DNA from: Candidatus Aenigmatarchaeota archaeon
GTDB taxonomy: Archaea > Aenigmatarchaeota > Aenigmatarchaeia > QMZP01 > QMZT01
NCBI GenBank assembly: GCA_016932215.1
Contig: JAFGDH010000037.1
Coordinates: forward strand, 1-59,428
Reading direction: 5' to 3'
DNA: 59,428 nt
Positions 17,628 to 26,124 of this stretch are shown piece after piece. The translations under genes and the position numbers were made by a program. Positions within the stretch are counted from its first letter, which is position 1, and every line of letters starts with the position of its first letter. The notes beneath the pieces were generated by a model. It did no database searches and was not told where the DNA came from. It saw only the letters and a program-made list of their open reading frames with translations.

Positions 17628-18830
17628 TTAATTCGGGAGCAGATCGTTTTCGGTTAGTATCTTTTTTACTTTGCTCAGCAGGTTTTCTCCCAGGAGCATG
17701 CGTATCTCCCTCGTTCTTCCATACCTTCCCTTTGAAATGACCCGTGTGTTTATCACTCCCATCATGTCAAGCTCTGCGATGAGATCGGAAACCCTTCTTT
17801 GTGTGAGCAGCTTAAGCCCCCTGGAGGAGCATATTTTTTCGTAAACATAAAAAACGTCTCCTGTCTGTATGTTTTTGTGCCCGTCCTCGGTTAGCCTGAT
17901 TACCGATGACAGGACGGCCAGTGATTGTTTTGGCTGAGACCTGACAACCTCAATAAGACGGTCGAAATCCAGTTTCTCCTCGGCCTTGTCTATGTGTTCT
18001 GTTTTTATGTTTTTTTCACCAGCTCTCTCCACTATTTCACCGGCCATTCTCAGCAGATCCAGCGCTCTCCTCGCATCCCCGTGTTCCTGCGCAGCAAGAG
18101 CTGCGCATTTCTGTATGACTCCGGGCTCTATAATACCATCACTGAAGGCCATACCGGCTCTCTGTGTCAGTATGTCCTTGAGTTGTGTTGCGTTATATGG
18201 GGGGAAAACTATCTCCTCCTCGGATAACGACGATTTTACCCTGGGGTCGATCGTCTCGGTAAAGGATATATCATTCGAAATCCCGACAATGGAAAGTTTG
18301 GATTTTTTCAGGTTTTCGTTTATTCTCGTAAGATTATACAAAAGGCCGTCGCCTATCTTCTTGACAAGCGCGTCTATCTCATCAAGAACCAATATCACTG
18401 AATTTCCCAGGGAATCTATTTTCTCGAAAAATATCTGGTAAACCCTGTCGGTCGGGAGCCCTGTATAAGGGATATCTTCTCCCATCATTCTTGACAGTTC
18501 GGCAAGAAGCCGGTACTCGGTGTCTGAAACGTTCTTCATTTTACAGTTCATGTAAAGTATTTTTATCTTTTTTGATGTTTTTTCGAGCTCCTTCACGACT
18601 GTGTTGGTCGATACTGTTTTCCCTGTTCCGACAGTACCGAAGACGAAAAGGTTGGAAACCTTCTCTCCTCGGAGAGAGGGCGCGAGTGTTTTTGCTATCT
18701 GATTTATCTGGTCTTCCCTGTGTGCTATTGTCTGCGGTATGTATCTGCTTGTCAATATGTCCTTGTTTTTGAATATGCCGTTTCCTTCCTTGTATGTTGA
18801 AAACATTTCCTTAAGACTTAGCTGGCCCAT
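17628..18830 (-). CDS. cdc6: Orc1/Cdc6 replication initiator
   Basis: Origin-binding AAA+ initiator and probable MCM loader. Visible are the linker helix RYIPQTIAHREDQI, Walker A GTVGTGKT near residue 66, Walker B VILVLDEID, sensor 1 GISND, sensor 2 GDARRALDLL, and a C-terminal winged helix (about 300-400) with LTQRRVSDLIAELDMMG. I take the ATG at 18830, preceded by GGGTG at ribosome-binding distance; the longer reading frame begins at a TTG (18845). The gene is followed on its strand by the DP1-like gene after 41 bases, and its upstream spacer contains an ORB-like element, so it probably recognises its own origin. Confidence 0.96.
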   Translation of the reverse strand: MGQLSLKEMFSTYKEGNGIFKNKDILTSRYIPQTIAHREDQINQIAKTLAPSLRGEKVSNLFVFGTVGTGKTVSTNTVVKELEKTSKKIKILYMNCKMKNVSDTEYRLLAELSRMMGEDIPYTGLPTDRVYQIFFEKIDSLGNSVILVLDEIDALVKKIGDGLLYNLTRINENLKKSKLSIVGISNDISFTETIDPRVKSSLSEEEIVFPPYNATQLKDILTQRAGMAFSDGIIEPGVIQKCAALAAQEHGDARRALDLLRMAGEIVERAGEKNIKTEHIDKAEEKLDFDRLIEVVRSQPKQSLAVLSSVIRLTEDGHKNIQTGDVFYVYEKICSSRGLKLLTQRRVSDLIAELDMMGVINTRVISKGRYGRTREIRMLLGENLLSKVKKILTENDLLPN

Positions 18831-18902
18831 ACAACACCCAAACAAATTAATTAAAACTTGAGATAAGTTCTATATGAAACTGAGGTTTTATATTCTTTTT
18901 CA

Positions 18903-18917
18903 TATAACAGTGTTATA
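18903..18917. repeat. 15-bp palindrome, TATAACA-N-TGTTATA type, copy 1
   Basis: TATAACA, G, TGTTATA: a perfect inverted repeat with one central base. The identical arms recur at 18992-19006. Centre lies 41 bases left of the ORB-like dyad. It could be a second initiator site or an operator controlling cdc6. Confidence 0.7.
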
Positions 18918-18936
18918 AAAACTCATAACACAATAA

Positions 18937-18958
18937 CCCCCTTTTTTCCAATGGAAAA
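18937..18958 (-). promoter_or_regulatory. ORB-like origin recognition box
   Basis: On the minus strand the dyad TTTTCCATTGGAAAA (18958-18944) is followed after two A by GGGGG (18941-18937). A dyad of TTCCA/TGGAA plus a downstream G-string is the recognised organisation of archaeal ORB elements bound by Orc1/Cdc6. Only one full copy is visible. Confidence 0.65.
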
Positions 18959-18991
18959 CCGACAAATAAAAGCTTTATTTCATATAGAAAC

Positions 18992-19006
18992 TATAACATT
19001 GTTATA
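18992..19006. repeat. 15-bp palindrome, TATAACA-N-TGTTATA type, copy 2
   Basis: TATAACA, T, TGTTATA: perfect inverted repeat with the same arms as at 18903-18917; centre 48 bases right of the ORB-like dyad and 89 bases from copy 1. Confidence 0.7.
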
Positions 19007-19063
19007 ATATAATTATAATATAAAATATGTTTATTTTATTTATTTCCATAAGAAATGAAGGTG

Positions 19064-20242
19064 TTATACCATATTTTCAACAACTTTTTCTATCCTGTCA
19101 AGAGCCGTTTCTATTTTACCATATCCGGTGGCGTAAGAGCAGCGAACATACCCCTCACCCATCTTCCCGAACTCCGTTCCCGGGACAACAGCAACCATTG
19201 CCTCCTTCAGCAACCACCTGGAGAATTTTAAAGAATCCATTTTGAATTTTTTTATGTTGGGGAAGGCGTAGAACGCACCCTTCGGGTTAACACATGAAAA
19301 GCCTGGTATGTCGTTAAGCCTCCTGATCATCATCTTCCTCCTCCTGTCGTATTCACTCGCCATTTTGTTTATTGATCCCTGTGGGCCCCTTAATGCCTCT
19401 ATGGCAGCAATCTGGGAAAGGGTAGGAGCGCATATCGAGGAATATATGTGAACCCTTTCCATCGCATTTATAAGGTTTTCCGGACCTGCTGCATATCCTA
19501 TCCTGAAACCGGGCATGGCATAAGTCTTGGAAAATGATTGCAACGTGATAACCCTCTCACTCATCCCGTTCAGAGATCCTATCGACACATGCCTTTCATC
19601 GTCATAAACAAATTTTTCATATGCTTCATCAGAGATTATTATAAGATCATTCTCTATCGCGAAATCGGCAATCTCTTCCAGTATTTTCTTCCCGAAAACA
19701 ACACCCGTCGGGTTTGATGGTGTGTTGATTATTATAACATTTGTTTTCTCCGGAACTATGACCCTTTTAGCCTCCTCAACATTAAACTGGAAGCCATCCC
19801 TTTCATGATGGGGAACGGACAACGGCATCCCGTTTAGGATTTCGACTGTCGGTTTGTAAGCCAGAAAGCCCGGATCGGGTATAAGCACACCTTCGCCGGG
19901 GTCTATCATGCAGACAAGCGAAAGAAGTATGCATTCTGTTGATCCGCACGTGACAACAACATGGTCGGGTGAAACGTCTATTTTGTTTTCCCTCCTGAGC
20001 TTTTTGGATATTTCCTCCCTCAGATCAGCCCTTCCGCCGGGCGGCGAGTAATGCGTGAATCCGCTCTTCAGTTTTTTGCAGGCTTCGCTGATTATGTTTT
20101 TTGGCGAATCGAAATCAGGCTCCCCCGGACCGAGAGATATTATACCCTTTCCTTCTTCCGCCAGTTTTATGAGTTCCCCTATGGTGGAAACGGGAAGCTC
20201 CGTTTCCCTTTCGGAAATAATTTCTTTCTTCCGTCCCTGCAT
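19064..20242 (-). CDS. Class I/II pyridoxal-phosphate aminotransferase (AspC/aromatic type)
   Basis: Cytoplasmic PLP aminotransferase, probably for aspartate or aromatic amino acids. Family landmarks are present in order: ISLGPGEPDFDSP, THYSPPGGRADLREEI, INTPSNPTG, ISDEAYEKFVYD, the PLP lysine in SFSKTYAMPGFRIGYAAGP, and the C-terminal substrate Arg in YVRCSYATG. Length of about 390 is usual. The start is set at the ATG 20242; an upstream ATG at 20257 would add five residues. The divergent acyl-CoA synthetase gene starts only a few tens of bases away, so promoters overlap. Substrate cannot be read from sequence. Confidence 0.93.
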   Translation of the reverse strand: MQGRKKEIISERETELPVSTIGELIKLAEEGKGIISLGPGEPDFDSPKNIISEACKKLKSGFTHYSPPGGRADLREEISKKLRRENKIDVSPDHVVVTCGSTECILLSLVCMIDPGEGVLIPDPGFLAYKPTVEILNGMPLSVPHHERDGFQFNVEEAKRVIVPEKTNVIIINTPSNPTGVVFGKKILEEIADFAIENDLIIISDEAYEKFVYDDERHVSIGSLNGMSERVITLQSFSKTYAMPGFRIGYAAGPENLINAMERVHIYSSICAPTLSQIAAIEALRGPQGSINKMASEYDRRRKMMIRRLNDIPGFSCVNPKGAFYAFPNIKKFKMDSLKFSRWLLKEAMVAVVPGTEFGKMGEGYVRCSYATGYGKIETALDRIEKVVENMV

Positions 20243-20274
20243 AATAATATATTGCATTTATGAATAATAATGAT

Positions 20275-21642
20275 ATGGACAACATATCAAAATTTTTTAA
20301 TCCGAAAACGGTCGCGGTTGTCGGGGCATCAAGGAACCCCAACAAAATCGGCCACATAATACTTTCTAATTTTATTGATGGTTTCAGGGGCAAGATATTC
20401 CCGATAAACCCCAACATTGATAAAATACTGAGGCACAGATGTTATCCCAGCATTTTCTCGGTCAGGGAGAAAATAGACCTCGTGGTAATAGCCGTTCCCG
20501 CACCGCTGGTGCCGGAGGTTCTTGACGAGTGCGGAAAAAAGAAAGTGGGTGCATGCATAATAGTATCCGGCGGCTTCCGGGAGTCAGGAAAAATCGATCT
20601 GGAAAAAAGGATGGAAAAAATAGTTAAAAAATATAAAACAAGGGTAATAGGACCCAACTGCATAGGGATTTATGATCCATACTCCGGCATCGACACGATA
20701 TTCAATCCCAGGTACAAGCTCGAAAGAACGGAGAAGGGCAGCATATCTTTTATTTCACAATCCGGAGCCACGATGTCGGTTATTATGGACTGGATGGCAA
20801 TGAGAAAATACAAAACATCCAAGCTGGTGTCGTACGGGAATGCCATAGATGTCGATGAGGCGGACTTGGTAGAATATCTCGGAAACGACAAGAAGACCAG
20901 CGTGATATGCCTGTACGTAGAGGGAGTCAGCCGGGGGAAAAAACTAATGAATAGCATGAAGAAGACGTCGAGAAAAAAACCGATAGTAGCGATGAAGGCA
21001 GGCGTCACCGAAGCCGGCAAGGGAGCCGCTCTATCGCACACAGGCTCGCTGGCGGGCCATTCCGATGTTTATCATGCCGCTTTCAAGCAATCCGGTGTTT
21101 TGCTGGCCAACGATTTGGAGCAGATGTTCGACTTCGCCAGGGTCCTTTCCACGCAGCCCAAACCATCCGGAAAAAGGGTACAGATAATAACGGACGGTGG
21201 CGGTTTCGGAGTCATATCGACCGACTGGCTGATAAAGAACGGGATGGAGATAGCAGAGATGGACGAAAAAAACAGGGAAAGAATAATGAAGCTGGTCCCC
21301 CCGCACGCGAGCGTGGAGGGTGTTATAGACCTTACCGGGGACGCGACAGCCGGCATGTACAAGGAATGTATAGATGCCTCCATGGATGACGAGAACGTTG
21401 ATATTGTTTTTGTCGTGGCCCTTTTCCAGCCCCCCATGCTGACTTCCGATCTCGTGGAGATACTGATAGAAGAAACCGCAAGAAAAAAGAAGCCGGTAAT
21501 AGTGGTTTCGGCCGGGGGAAGTTATACGGATGTTCTGAAAAAATCACTGGAAGAGAACGGCGTCCCGTGCTTCTCCTATCCCAGGGGAGCAGCTGAGGCA
21601 GCTAAATGCCTTTATAATTATTCAAAAATAAAATATAGTTAA
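20275..21642 (+). CDS. acdA: ADP-forming acetyl/acyl-CoA synthetase alpha subunit
   Basis: Converts acyl-CoA, ADP and phosphate to acid, CoA and ATP, with a beta subunit. Domain order is that of the alpha chain: CoA-binding Rossmann domain ([14 protein letters not shown]), then two succinyl-CoA-synthetase-like domains with [11 protein letters not shown] and [15 protein letters not shown]. The phospho-histidine region is [17 protein letters not shown]. The ATP-grasp beta subunit is not fused and not found in the window. The ATG at 20275 has AATATATT centred about 27 bases upstream, fitting a leaderless start; an ATG at 20260 is the alternative. It is followed by an AMP-forming acetyl-CoA synthetase 22 bases on. 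Confidence 0.9.
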   Translation: MDNISKFFNPKTVAVVGASRNPNKIGHIILSNFIDGFRGKIFPINPNIDKILRHRCYPSIFSVREKIDLVVIAVPAPLVPEVLDECGKKKVGACIIVSGGFRESGKIDLEKRMEKIVKKYKTRVIGPNCIGIYDPYSGIDTIFNPRYKLERTEKGSISFISQSGATMSVIMDWMAMRKYKTSKLVSYGNAIDVDEADLVEYLGNDKKTSVICLYVEGVSRGKKLMNSMKKTSRKKPIVAMKAGVTEAGKGAALSHTGSLAGHSDVYHAAFKQSGVLLANDLEQMFDFARVLSTQPKPSGKRVQIITDGGGFGVISTDWLIKNGMEIAEMDEKNRERIMKLVPPHASVEGVIDLTGDATAGMYKECIDASMDDENVDIVFVVALFQPPMLTSDLVEILIEETARKKKPVIVVSAGGSYTDVLKKSLEENGVPCFSYPRGAAEAAKCLYNYSKIKYS

Positions 21643-21664
21643 AATCAGTGTTAGGGGTGAAGAT

Positions 21665-23617
21665 ATGGCAGAAAAGCTGGATGTTTTGCTGAAGGAAAAA
21701 AGGGTGTTTAAACCCTCCAAGAATTTTGTCGAGCAGACAAACGTTAAGGAATGGATGAACAAGCACGGGATAAAAACTTATGATGATCTACTGGAAAAAT
21801 CCCAGGATACTGAGTGGTTTTGGGAAGAAATGTCAAAGATTTTTTTGGAGTTCTATTCGCCTTACAAAAAGGTAATGGAATGGAAACCCCCATATGTCAA
21901 ATGGTTTACCGGAGCGAAATACAACATAGTTCATGACGCACTGGATAAACACGCGAAAGGGAAAAACAAGAGCAAGCTCGCATACATATGGGAAGGCGAA
22001 CCGGGTGATGTGGAAAAATACACATACGAGGAACTTTACCATGAAGTGAACAGGCTGGCAAACGGCCTGAAATCAATAGGCATCAAAAAGGGGGATCATG
22101 TGGGGATATATTTACCGATGATACCGGCCCTCCCGATAGCAATGCTCGCCTGCGCAAAAATAGGGGCGATACACGCGGTTGTTTTTTCCGGTTTTTCCGC
22201 GCACGCGCTTCACGAAAGGATGGTGGACTGCAGCGCAAAGGCAGTGATAACGTGCGACGGTTTCTACAGAAGAGGGAAGACCGTTCCCCTCAAGAAGCAG
22301 ACGGACGAGGCCGTCGCTAACACGCCAAAAATCAAAAACACCATAGTCTTCAAGCGAACCGGTGAAACAGTTCCCTGGAATGCCGGCAAGGATCTCTGGT
22401 GGCACGAACTGCTTGAGAAACAGGACGATGAATGCGAGACTGAAAAAATGGACGCCAACGACACGATCTTCGTTCTTTATACGTCCGGAACAACCGGCGC
22501 GCCCAAGGGGGTTTTGCATTCACATGCTGGTTACGCCCTGGGGATTTCCGCTACCATGAGCTGGGTTTTCGACATCAAGGATGATGACGTCTGGTGGTGC
22601 GCCGCTGATGTCGGGTGGATAACCGGGCACAGCTATATAGTTTATGCCCCGCTCATGTTGGGAACCACCTCGGTCATGTACGAGGGGGCTCCGGACACAC
22701 CAAAACCCGACAGGTGGTGGGAGATAATAGAAAAATACAAGGTCTCGATCCTTTACACGTCCCCGACGAGCATACGGATGTTCATGAGTTTTGGCGAGGA
22801 CTGGGTGGAAAAGCACAATCTCAGCTCCCTTCGTCTTCTGGGTTCCGTGGGCGAGCCGATAAACCCCGAGGCATGGATATGGTATTACAAGCATATAGGC
22901 AATAAAAAATGCCAGATAATGGATACGTGGTGGCAGACAGAGACCGGTCACCACTGCATCACACCGCTGCCGATAACCGATCTGAAACCAGGTTCCGGGA
23001 CAAAACCGTTCCCCGGTGTCTCTGCTGATGTTTTTGACGACAGCGGGAAGCCGGTAAAGAACGCGGGCGGCAGCCTCGTTCTCCTCAAGCCATGGCCCGG
23101 AATGCTGAGGGGACTTTACAAAGCGCCTGAAAGATTCCAGGAAACCTACTGGAAAAAATACCCGAAAAGGTATCTTACCGGTGACATGGCAAGACTTGAC
23201 GAGGACGGATACTTCTGGGTACAGGGAAGAGCCGACGACGTGCTAAGCATCGCCGGTCATAGGATAGGCAACTCGGAGGTGGAGTCCGCTCTTGTGAGCC
23301 ATCCAAAGGTCGCTGAAGCGGCAGTCATAGGAAGGCCGTCCGAAATAAAGGGAGAATCCATAGTAGCCTTCGTGAGGCTCATGAAGGGTGTGGAAGAGAG
23401 CGACGATCTTAAAAAGGAGCTTTTCAATCACGTAGGGGAGGAGATAGGGAAGATAGCAAGGCCCGAGGAGATATGGTTCGTGAAAGACCTCCCGAAGACC
23501 AGAAGCGGAAAAATAATGAGAAGGGTCATAAAGTCCAAAGCACTGGGAAAGGAAGTAGGTGACACTTCGACATTAGCCAATCCCGAGGCGGTCGATGAGA
23601 TAAAGACAATAGTTTGA
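21665..23617 (+). CDS. acs: Acetyl-CoA synthetase, AMP-forming
   Basis: Activates acetate with ATP to acetyl-CoA, AMP and PPi through acetyl-adenylate. The 650-residue length is standard. Motifs: A3 [20 protein letters not shown]5 WWQTETGHH, which contains the Trp that limits the acyl pocket to acetate/propionate, A7/A8 [24 protein letters not shown], and the catalytic and acetylatable lysine in [11 protein letters not shown] near the end. An RBS GGGGTGA stands before the ATG. It is probably co-transcribed with acdA, giving two acetate routes of opposite energetic direction in one operon. Confidence 0.96.
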   Translation: MAEKLDVLLKEKRVFKPSKNFVEQTNVKEWMNKHGIKTYDDLLEKSQDTEWFWEEMSKIFLEFYSPYKKVMEWKPPYVKWFTGAKYNIVHDALDKHAKGKNKSKLAYIWEGEPGDVEKYTYEELYHEVNRLANGLKSIGIKKGDHVGIYLPMIPALPIAMLACAKIGAIHAVVFSGFSAHALHERMVDCSAKAVITCDGFYRRGKTVPLKKQTDEAVANTPKIKNTIVFKRTGETVPWNAGKDLWWHELLEKQDDECETEKMDANDTIFVLYTSGTTGAPKGVLHSHAGYALGISATMSWVFDIKDDDVWWCAADVGWITGHSYIVYAPLMLGTTSVMYEGAPDTPKPDRWWEIIEKYKVSILYTSPTSIRMFMSFGEDWVEKHNLSSLRLLGSVGEPINPEAWIWYYKHIGNKKCQIMDTWWQTETGHHCITPLPITDLKPGSGTKPFPGVSADVFDDSGKPVKNAGGSLVLLKPWPGMLRGLYKAPERFQETYWKKYPKRYLTGDMARLDEDGYFWVQGRADDVLSIAGHRIGNSEVESALVSHPKVAEAAVIGRPSEIKGESIVAFVRLMKGVEESDDLKKELFNHVGEEIGKIARPEEIWFVKDLPKTRSGKIMRRVIKSKALGKEVGDTSTLANPEAVDEIKTIV

Positions 23618-23623
23618 TGATCG

Positions 23624-24265
23624 TCAGATCATCTTTTCCACTTTTTTTACATTTTCCAGGGGGGCGCATATGGTGAGTATGTCTCCCTCATTTATTTTCA
23701 TCGTTCTTTTAGGGACAACGAATTTCCCGCCCCTGTAAATAGAGCATATAATGAAACCCTTCTCTGCCGCTTCTATTGTTTTGTCAACGAAACCGGATTC
23801 CTTTGAAACACTCGCTTCGAATACTTCACCCTTGCCCCCGCCAACAAGACTGACAAGGTGTTTGCCCGGTTTTTCGAGGGCTTTCTTGAATGCGAGAACG
23901 GCCGCAGTGGTCGTGTTTATTATGTTGGATACCCCGGTTTTTGCGAATATTGATTCATTTTCCGGATCGTTTATCCTCGTTATATTGTTAGCGACATTGA
24001 CGCTTTTTGCCATCTCGCATACCATGAGGTTCGTCTTGTCGTCACCGGTCATTGCCACAACGGAATCGGAATTTTCGAAGTCCGCGTCGCGGAGTATGTT
24101 TATATCAGATCCGTCACCGTGGAGAACCAGTGCGTCCAGTTTTTCCGCAAGCCTCTCCGCAAGCTTCTCGTCTTTTTCAATTATAACCACGTCGTCCTTC
24201 TCCTTTATGAGAAGCTTTGCCAGAGCCTCACCAAGCGAACCCCCACCCACAATAACAACCTTCAT
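23624..24265 (-). CDS. trkA: TrkA/Ktr-type potassium uptake regulator (RCK)
   Basis: Cytosolic NAD(H)-binding gating subunit of a Trk/Ktr potassium system. Starting at the ATG 24265, the 213 residues show the Rossmann glycine motif VVIVGGGSLGEALAKLL, the acidic strand VVIIEKDEKLAERLAE, DGSDINILRDADFENSD, and a C-terminal RCK_C/TrkA-C domain (about 135-213) ending PKRTMKINEGDILTICAPLENV. The open frame runs upstream to 24406 but without homology, so the longer start is rejected. No TrkH/KtrB membrane gene lies in the window. It is convergent with acs. Confidence 0.9.
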   Translation of the reverse strand: MKVVIVGGGSLGEALAKLLIKEKDDVVIIEKDEKLAERLAEKLDALVLHGDGSDINILRDADFENSDSVVAMTGDDKTNLMVCEMAKSVNVANNITRINDPENESIFAKTGVSNIINTTTAAVLAFKKALEKPGKHLVSLVGGGKGEVFEASVSKESGFVDKTIEAAEKGFIICSIYRGGKFVVPKRTMKINEGDILTICAPLENVKKVEKMI

Positions 24266-24312
24266 AAGAATTATTGAAATACCATCATTTATATTGATAA
24301 CAACAAGTCCAA

Positions 24313-24825
24313 TCAGCCGCCGATTTCCCCGACAAAAACTTTCATGGTAACAATTTCCCCACCCGGCCCGTCCATAATTCCGATTCTCTGGACCTCGCTT
24401 TCCCACCAGAGTTCGTCTTCCTTCTGACCACAGTCAATTATCTTGTTTCTCCAGTCAGAGAGGTCGGTCGCGTTCGTTGCCATCACGATTCTCATCGATA
24501 ATAATCTTTTTCCCAAGTCGTCCGTCCTTTCCATGTTCAGCCTTTTTTTAAGTCCGTCGAAACTCACCTTTGAGCCACAATAAGTATCATTGAAAAGGGA
24601 TATTTTTGTAGAATTGAAATAAGGCCATTCGTCAACCAGGGTAATGTTCGAAGTCGGGCTGGTGAGCACCTCGGAAACCCACAAAGCCTTGCTCTGTATC
24701 TCATCCTTGTAGAATCTCCCCTCGAAATCTGAAACATTTATGTTAAGATAATTTATCGCGAAAAGTATTATCATGAAAAACATGAGCGCCGCAACTATGA
24801 ATTCGAAAATAAACTGGCCTTTCAT
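24313..24825 (-). CDS. Type IV pilin-like protein with class III signal peptide
   Basis: Exported pilin-like protein. The N-terminus is MKGQFIFEF followed by about 18 hydrophobic residues: the short basic leader, Gly cleavage site and following Gln/Glu resemble the archaeal KGQ-x-S-x-E class III signal (DUF361). The Ser of that motif is Ile or Phe here. The remaining 140 residues contain two cysteines (YCGS and IDCGQ) and several Asn-x-Ser/Thr sequons. It would be cut by a prepilin peptidase and anchored by its helix. Other pilins are at 32974, 53526 and 53962, with an ATPase at 49544. Confidence 0.7.
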   Translation of the reverse strand: MKGQFIFEFIVAALMFFMIILFAINYLNINVSDFEGRFYKDEIQSKALWVSEVLTSPTSNITLVDEWPYFNSTKISLFNDTYCGSKVSFDGLKKRLNMERTDDLGKRLLSMRIVMATNATDLSDWRNKIIDCGQKEDELWWESEVQRIGIMDGPGGEIVTMKVFVGEIGG

Positions 24826-24920
24826 AATAATATTCAGTTATTAGATAAAATAAAGTTGCTCCTGTTTTGACGAGAAGCAAAATGACGGCTTTTTTATTTT
24901 AAACCGCCCTAATAATTATT

Positions 24921-25997
24921 ATGAAGCTACTCTTACTCCCGGCCATCATGGTTTTGGTTCTTGTTTCCGGGTGCACCATACCAGGGACAACCATCGATAT
25001 ACCTTTCATCCCCAATTTTTTCGGTCCTAACATACAGGAGGAGACGCATGACGTTATTGTAATACAGAATCTTCAGGCCATACCCTCCGCCGAGGTCAGG
25101 TCAGGCCAGACTGTCACGCTCCGCGCATTCATCAAAAATCAGCAGAACCCCGAACTGGGACCCAAGGGAAACGTCAAAATAGTTTTGTACAACACATGCG
25201 AGCTTTTCGATGTCGATACAAGGTCCAGTTTTTGCACCATGGGAAAAGAGGTTTCCATGCAAAAGGATCAGATCAGCGGAGCTTATTATTGTACCATAGA
25301 AAAGATGTTCCCGCAGTCCACCGCGGTCGCCGAATGGAGCCTGAAAGCGAGGGACGTCAAGGTGCAGACACCGTGCAGAATCGGGATCATGGCCCAGTAT
25401 ACGTATTTCACACCGACAACGTACAGGATAACCTTCATAAACAAGCAGGAACTCGAACGGCTGGTCACACAGGGCAAATCGGCCGGGGTAAGCGGAATTG
25501 AGGGGGTTGCCGGGGAGGGTCCGGTAAAGACATTCATGGAGGTTCCCAACCAGCCGATAGTATATGACACTAACGATGGCGGGAGCGGGATACTTTCCCT
25601 TTGGATAGAAAACAAGGGATTCGGCCAGCTGGCGATACCGTCCAGGGCGAACATTTATTTCGCCACGCGGGACGGCGAGTGCCAGACCATATCCGAAACC
25701 GACACACCGGAAACTACGAGGCAGATATGCATTGACATATATCCTTCACAGGGGGACGTGGGCGATCTTTTGCTTGCCGGTGACGGAAGGTCGCTTAAGG
25801 ACTGCTTCAGGGAGAAAATAGGCGAGACCACTGCGCTTATAGGAAAGAGCACCCCGAAATATTCCTGCGAAATAACCTCACCCGTTGATTCAAAAATAAA
25901 GCTCCAGAAAACGTTCCAGATAAATTCTGAAATATCTTATCTTTACAAGTTCACACAGGAAATCGACCTCAAGATTAAACCGGGTGTGAGCCTGTAA
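24921..25997 (+). CDS. Lipoprotein of a four-member paralogous array, member 1
   Basis: Predicted membrane-anchored lipoprotein, function unknown. Signal peptide MKLLLLPAIMVLVLVSGC ends in a lipobox with Cys18. The mature part is beta-rich. It shares, in weaker form, the blocks found in the next three genes: an early Ig-like strand pair (EVRSGQTVTLRAFIKNQ), a Trp/Cys block (VAEWSLKARDVKVQTPC), the YTYFTPTTYRITFINKQEL segment followed by VTQGKSAG, and a late CEITSP block. Seven or more extra cysteines suggest disulfides. TTTTATTTTAAA about 27 bases before the ATG indicates a leaderless message. It is the most divergent of the four. Confidence 0.75.
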   Translation: MKLLLLPAIMVLVLVSGCTIPGTTIDIPFIPNFFGPNIQEETHDVIVIQNLQAIPSAEVRSGQTVTLRAFIKNQQNPELGPKGNVKIVLYNTCELFDVDTRSSFCTMGKEVSMQKDQISGAYYCTIEKMFPQSTAVAEWSLKARDVKVQTPCRIGIMAQYTYFTPTTYRITFINKQELERLVTQGKSAGVSGIEGVAGEGPVKTFMEVPNQPIVYDTNDGGSGILSLWIENKGFGQLAIPSRANIYFATRDGECQTISETDTPETTRQICIDIYPSQGDVGDLLLAGDGRSLKDCFREKIGETTALIGKSTPKYSCEITSPVDSKIKLQKTFQINSEISYLYKFTQEIDLKIKPGVSL

Positions 25998-26071
25998 TGC
26001 GAAAAATAAAGATATAAAAGCGTAATAGCAATAATTAAATATATTAACGTGGTGAACCACGTAATAAATCG

Positions 26072-26114
26072 TATGACGACTTGTATTGATTGTGAAAAGT
26101 CGTCTTTCGAAACA
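26072..26114 (+). promoter_or_regulatory. 43-nt hairpin leader motif, copy 1 (lipoprotein gene)
   Basis: TATGAC, then stem GACGACTT (26075-26082) pairing with AAGTCGTC (26097-26104) over a 14-nt loop containing GATTG, then TTTCGAAACA. Same layout as copies at 40633-40675 and 42980-43022. AAATATATT centred near 26043 would start transcription at or just before the hairpin. It ends 10 bases before the ATG at 26125. Confidence 0.75.
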
Positions 26115-26124
26115 AGGAAATGAT

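Larger units (their letters stand above)
18846..19063. other. Candidate replication origin (oriC) next to Orc1/Cdc6
   Basis: This 218-base gap is strongly A+T rich and lies between cdc6 and an aminotransferase. It contains an ORB-like element (18937-18958) flanked on both sides by perfect 15-base palindromes (18903-18917 and 18992-19006), half sites ATAACA at 18925 and TGTTATA at 19062, and an almost pure A/T run (about 19002-19060) that could be the unwinding element. Location beside cdc6 is the common archaeal origin arrangement. Confidence 0.65.

Noticed and set aside
24266-24406. N-terminal extension of the TrkA-like protein
   Set aside because: The Rossmann fold begins at the ATG 24265; the upstream residues have no similarity and overlap the spacer and the end of the pilin gene.
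24884-24915. Fourth copy of the 43-nt hairpin motif upstream of lipoprotein member 1
   Set aside because: It begins with ATGACGGCTT and has AAACCGCC, but two stem pairs fail, the loop is about 9 nt and the TCGAAA tail is missing. At best a decayed relative.
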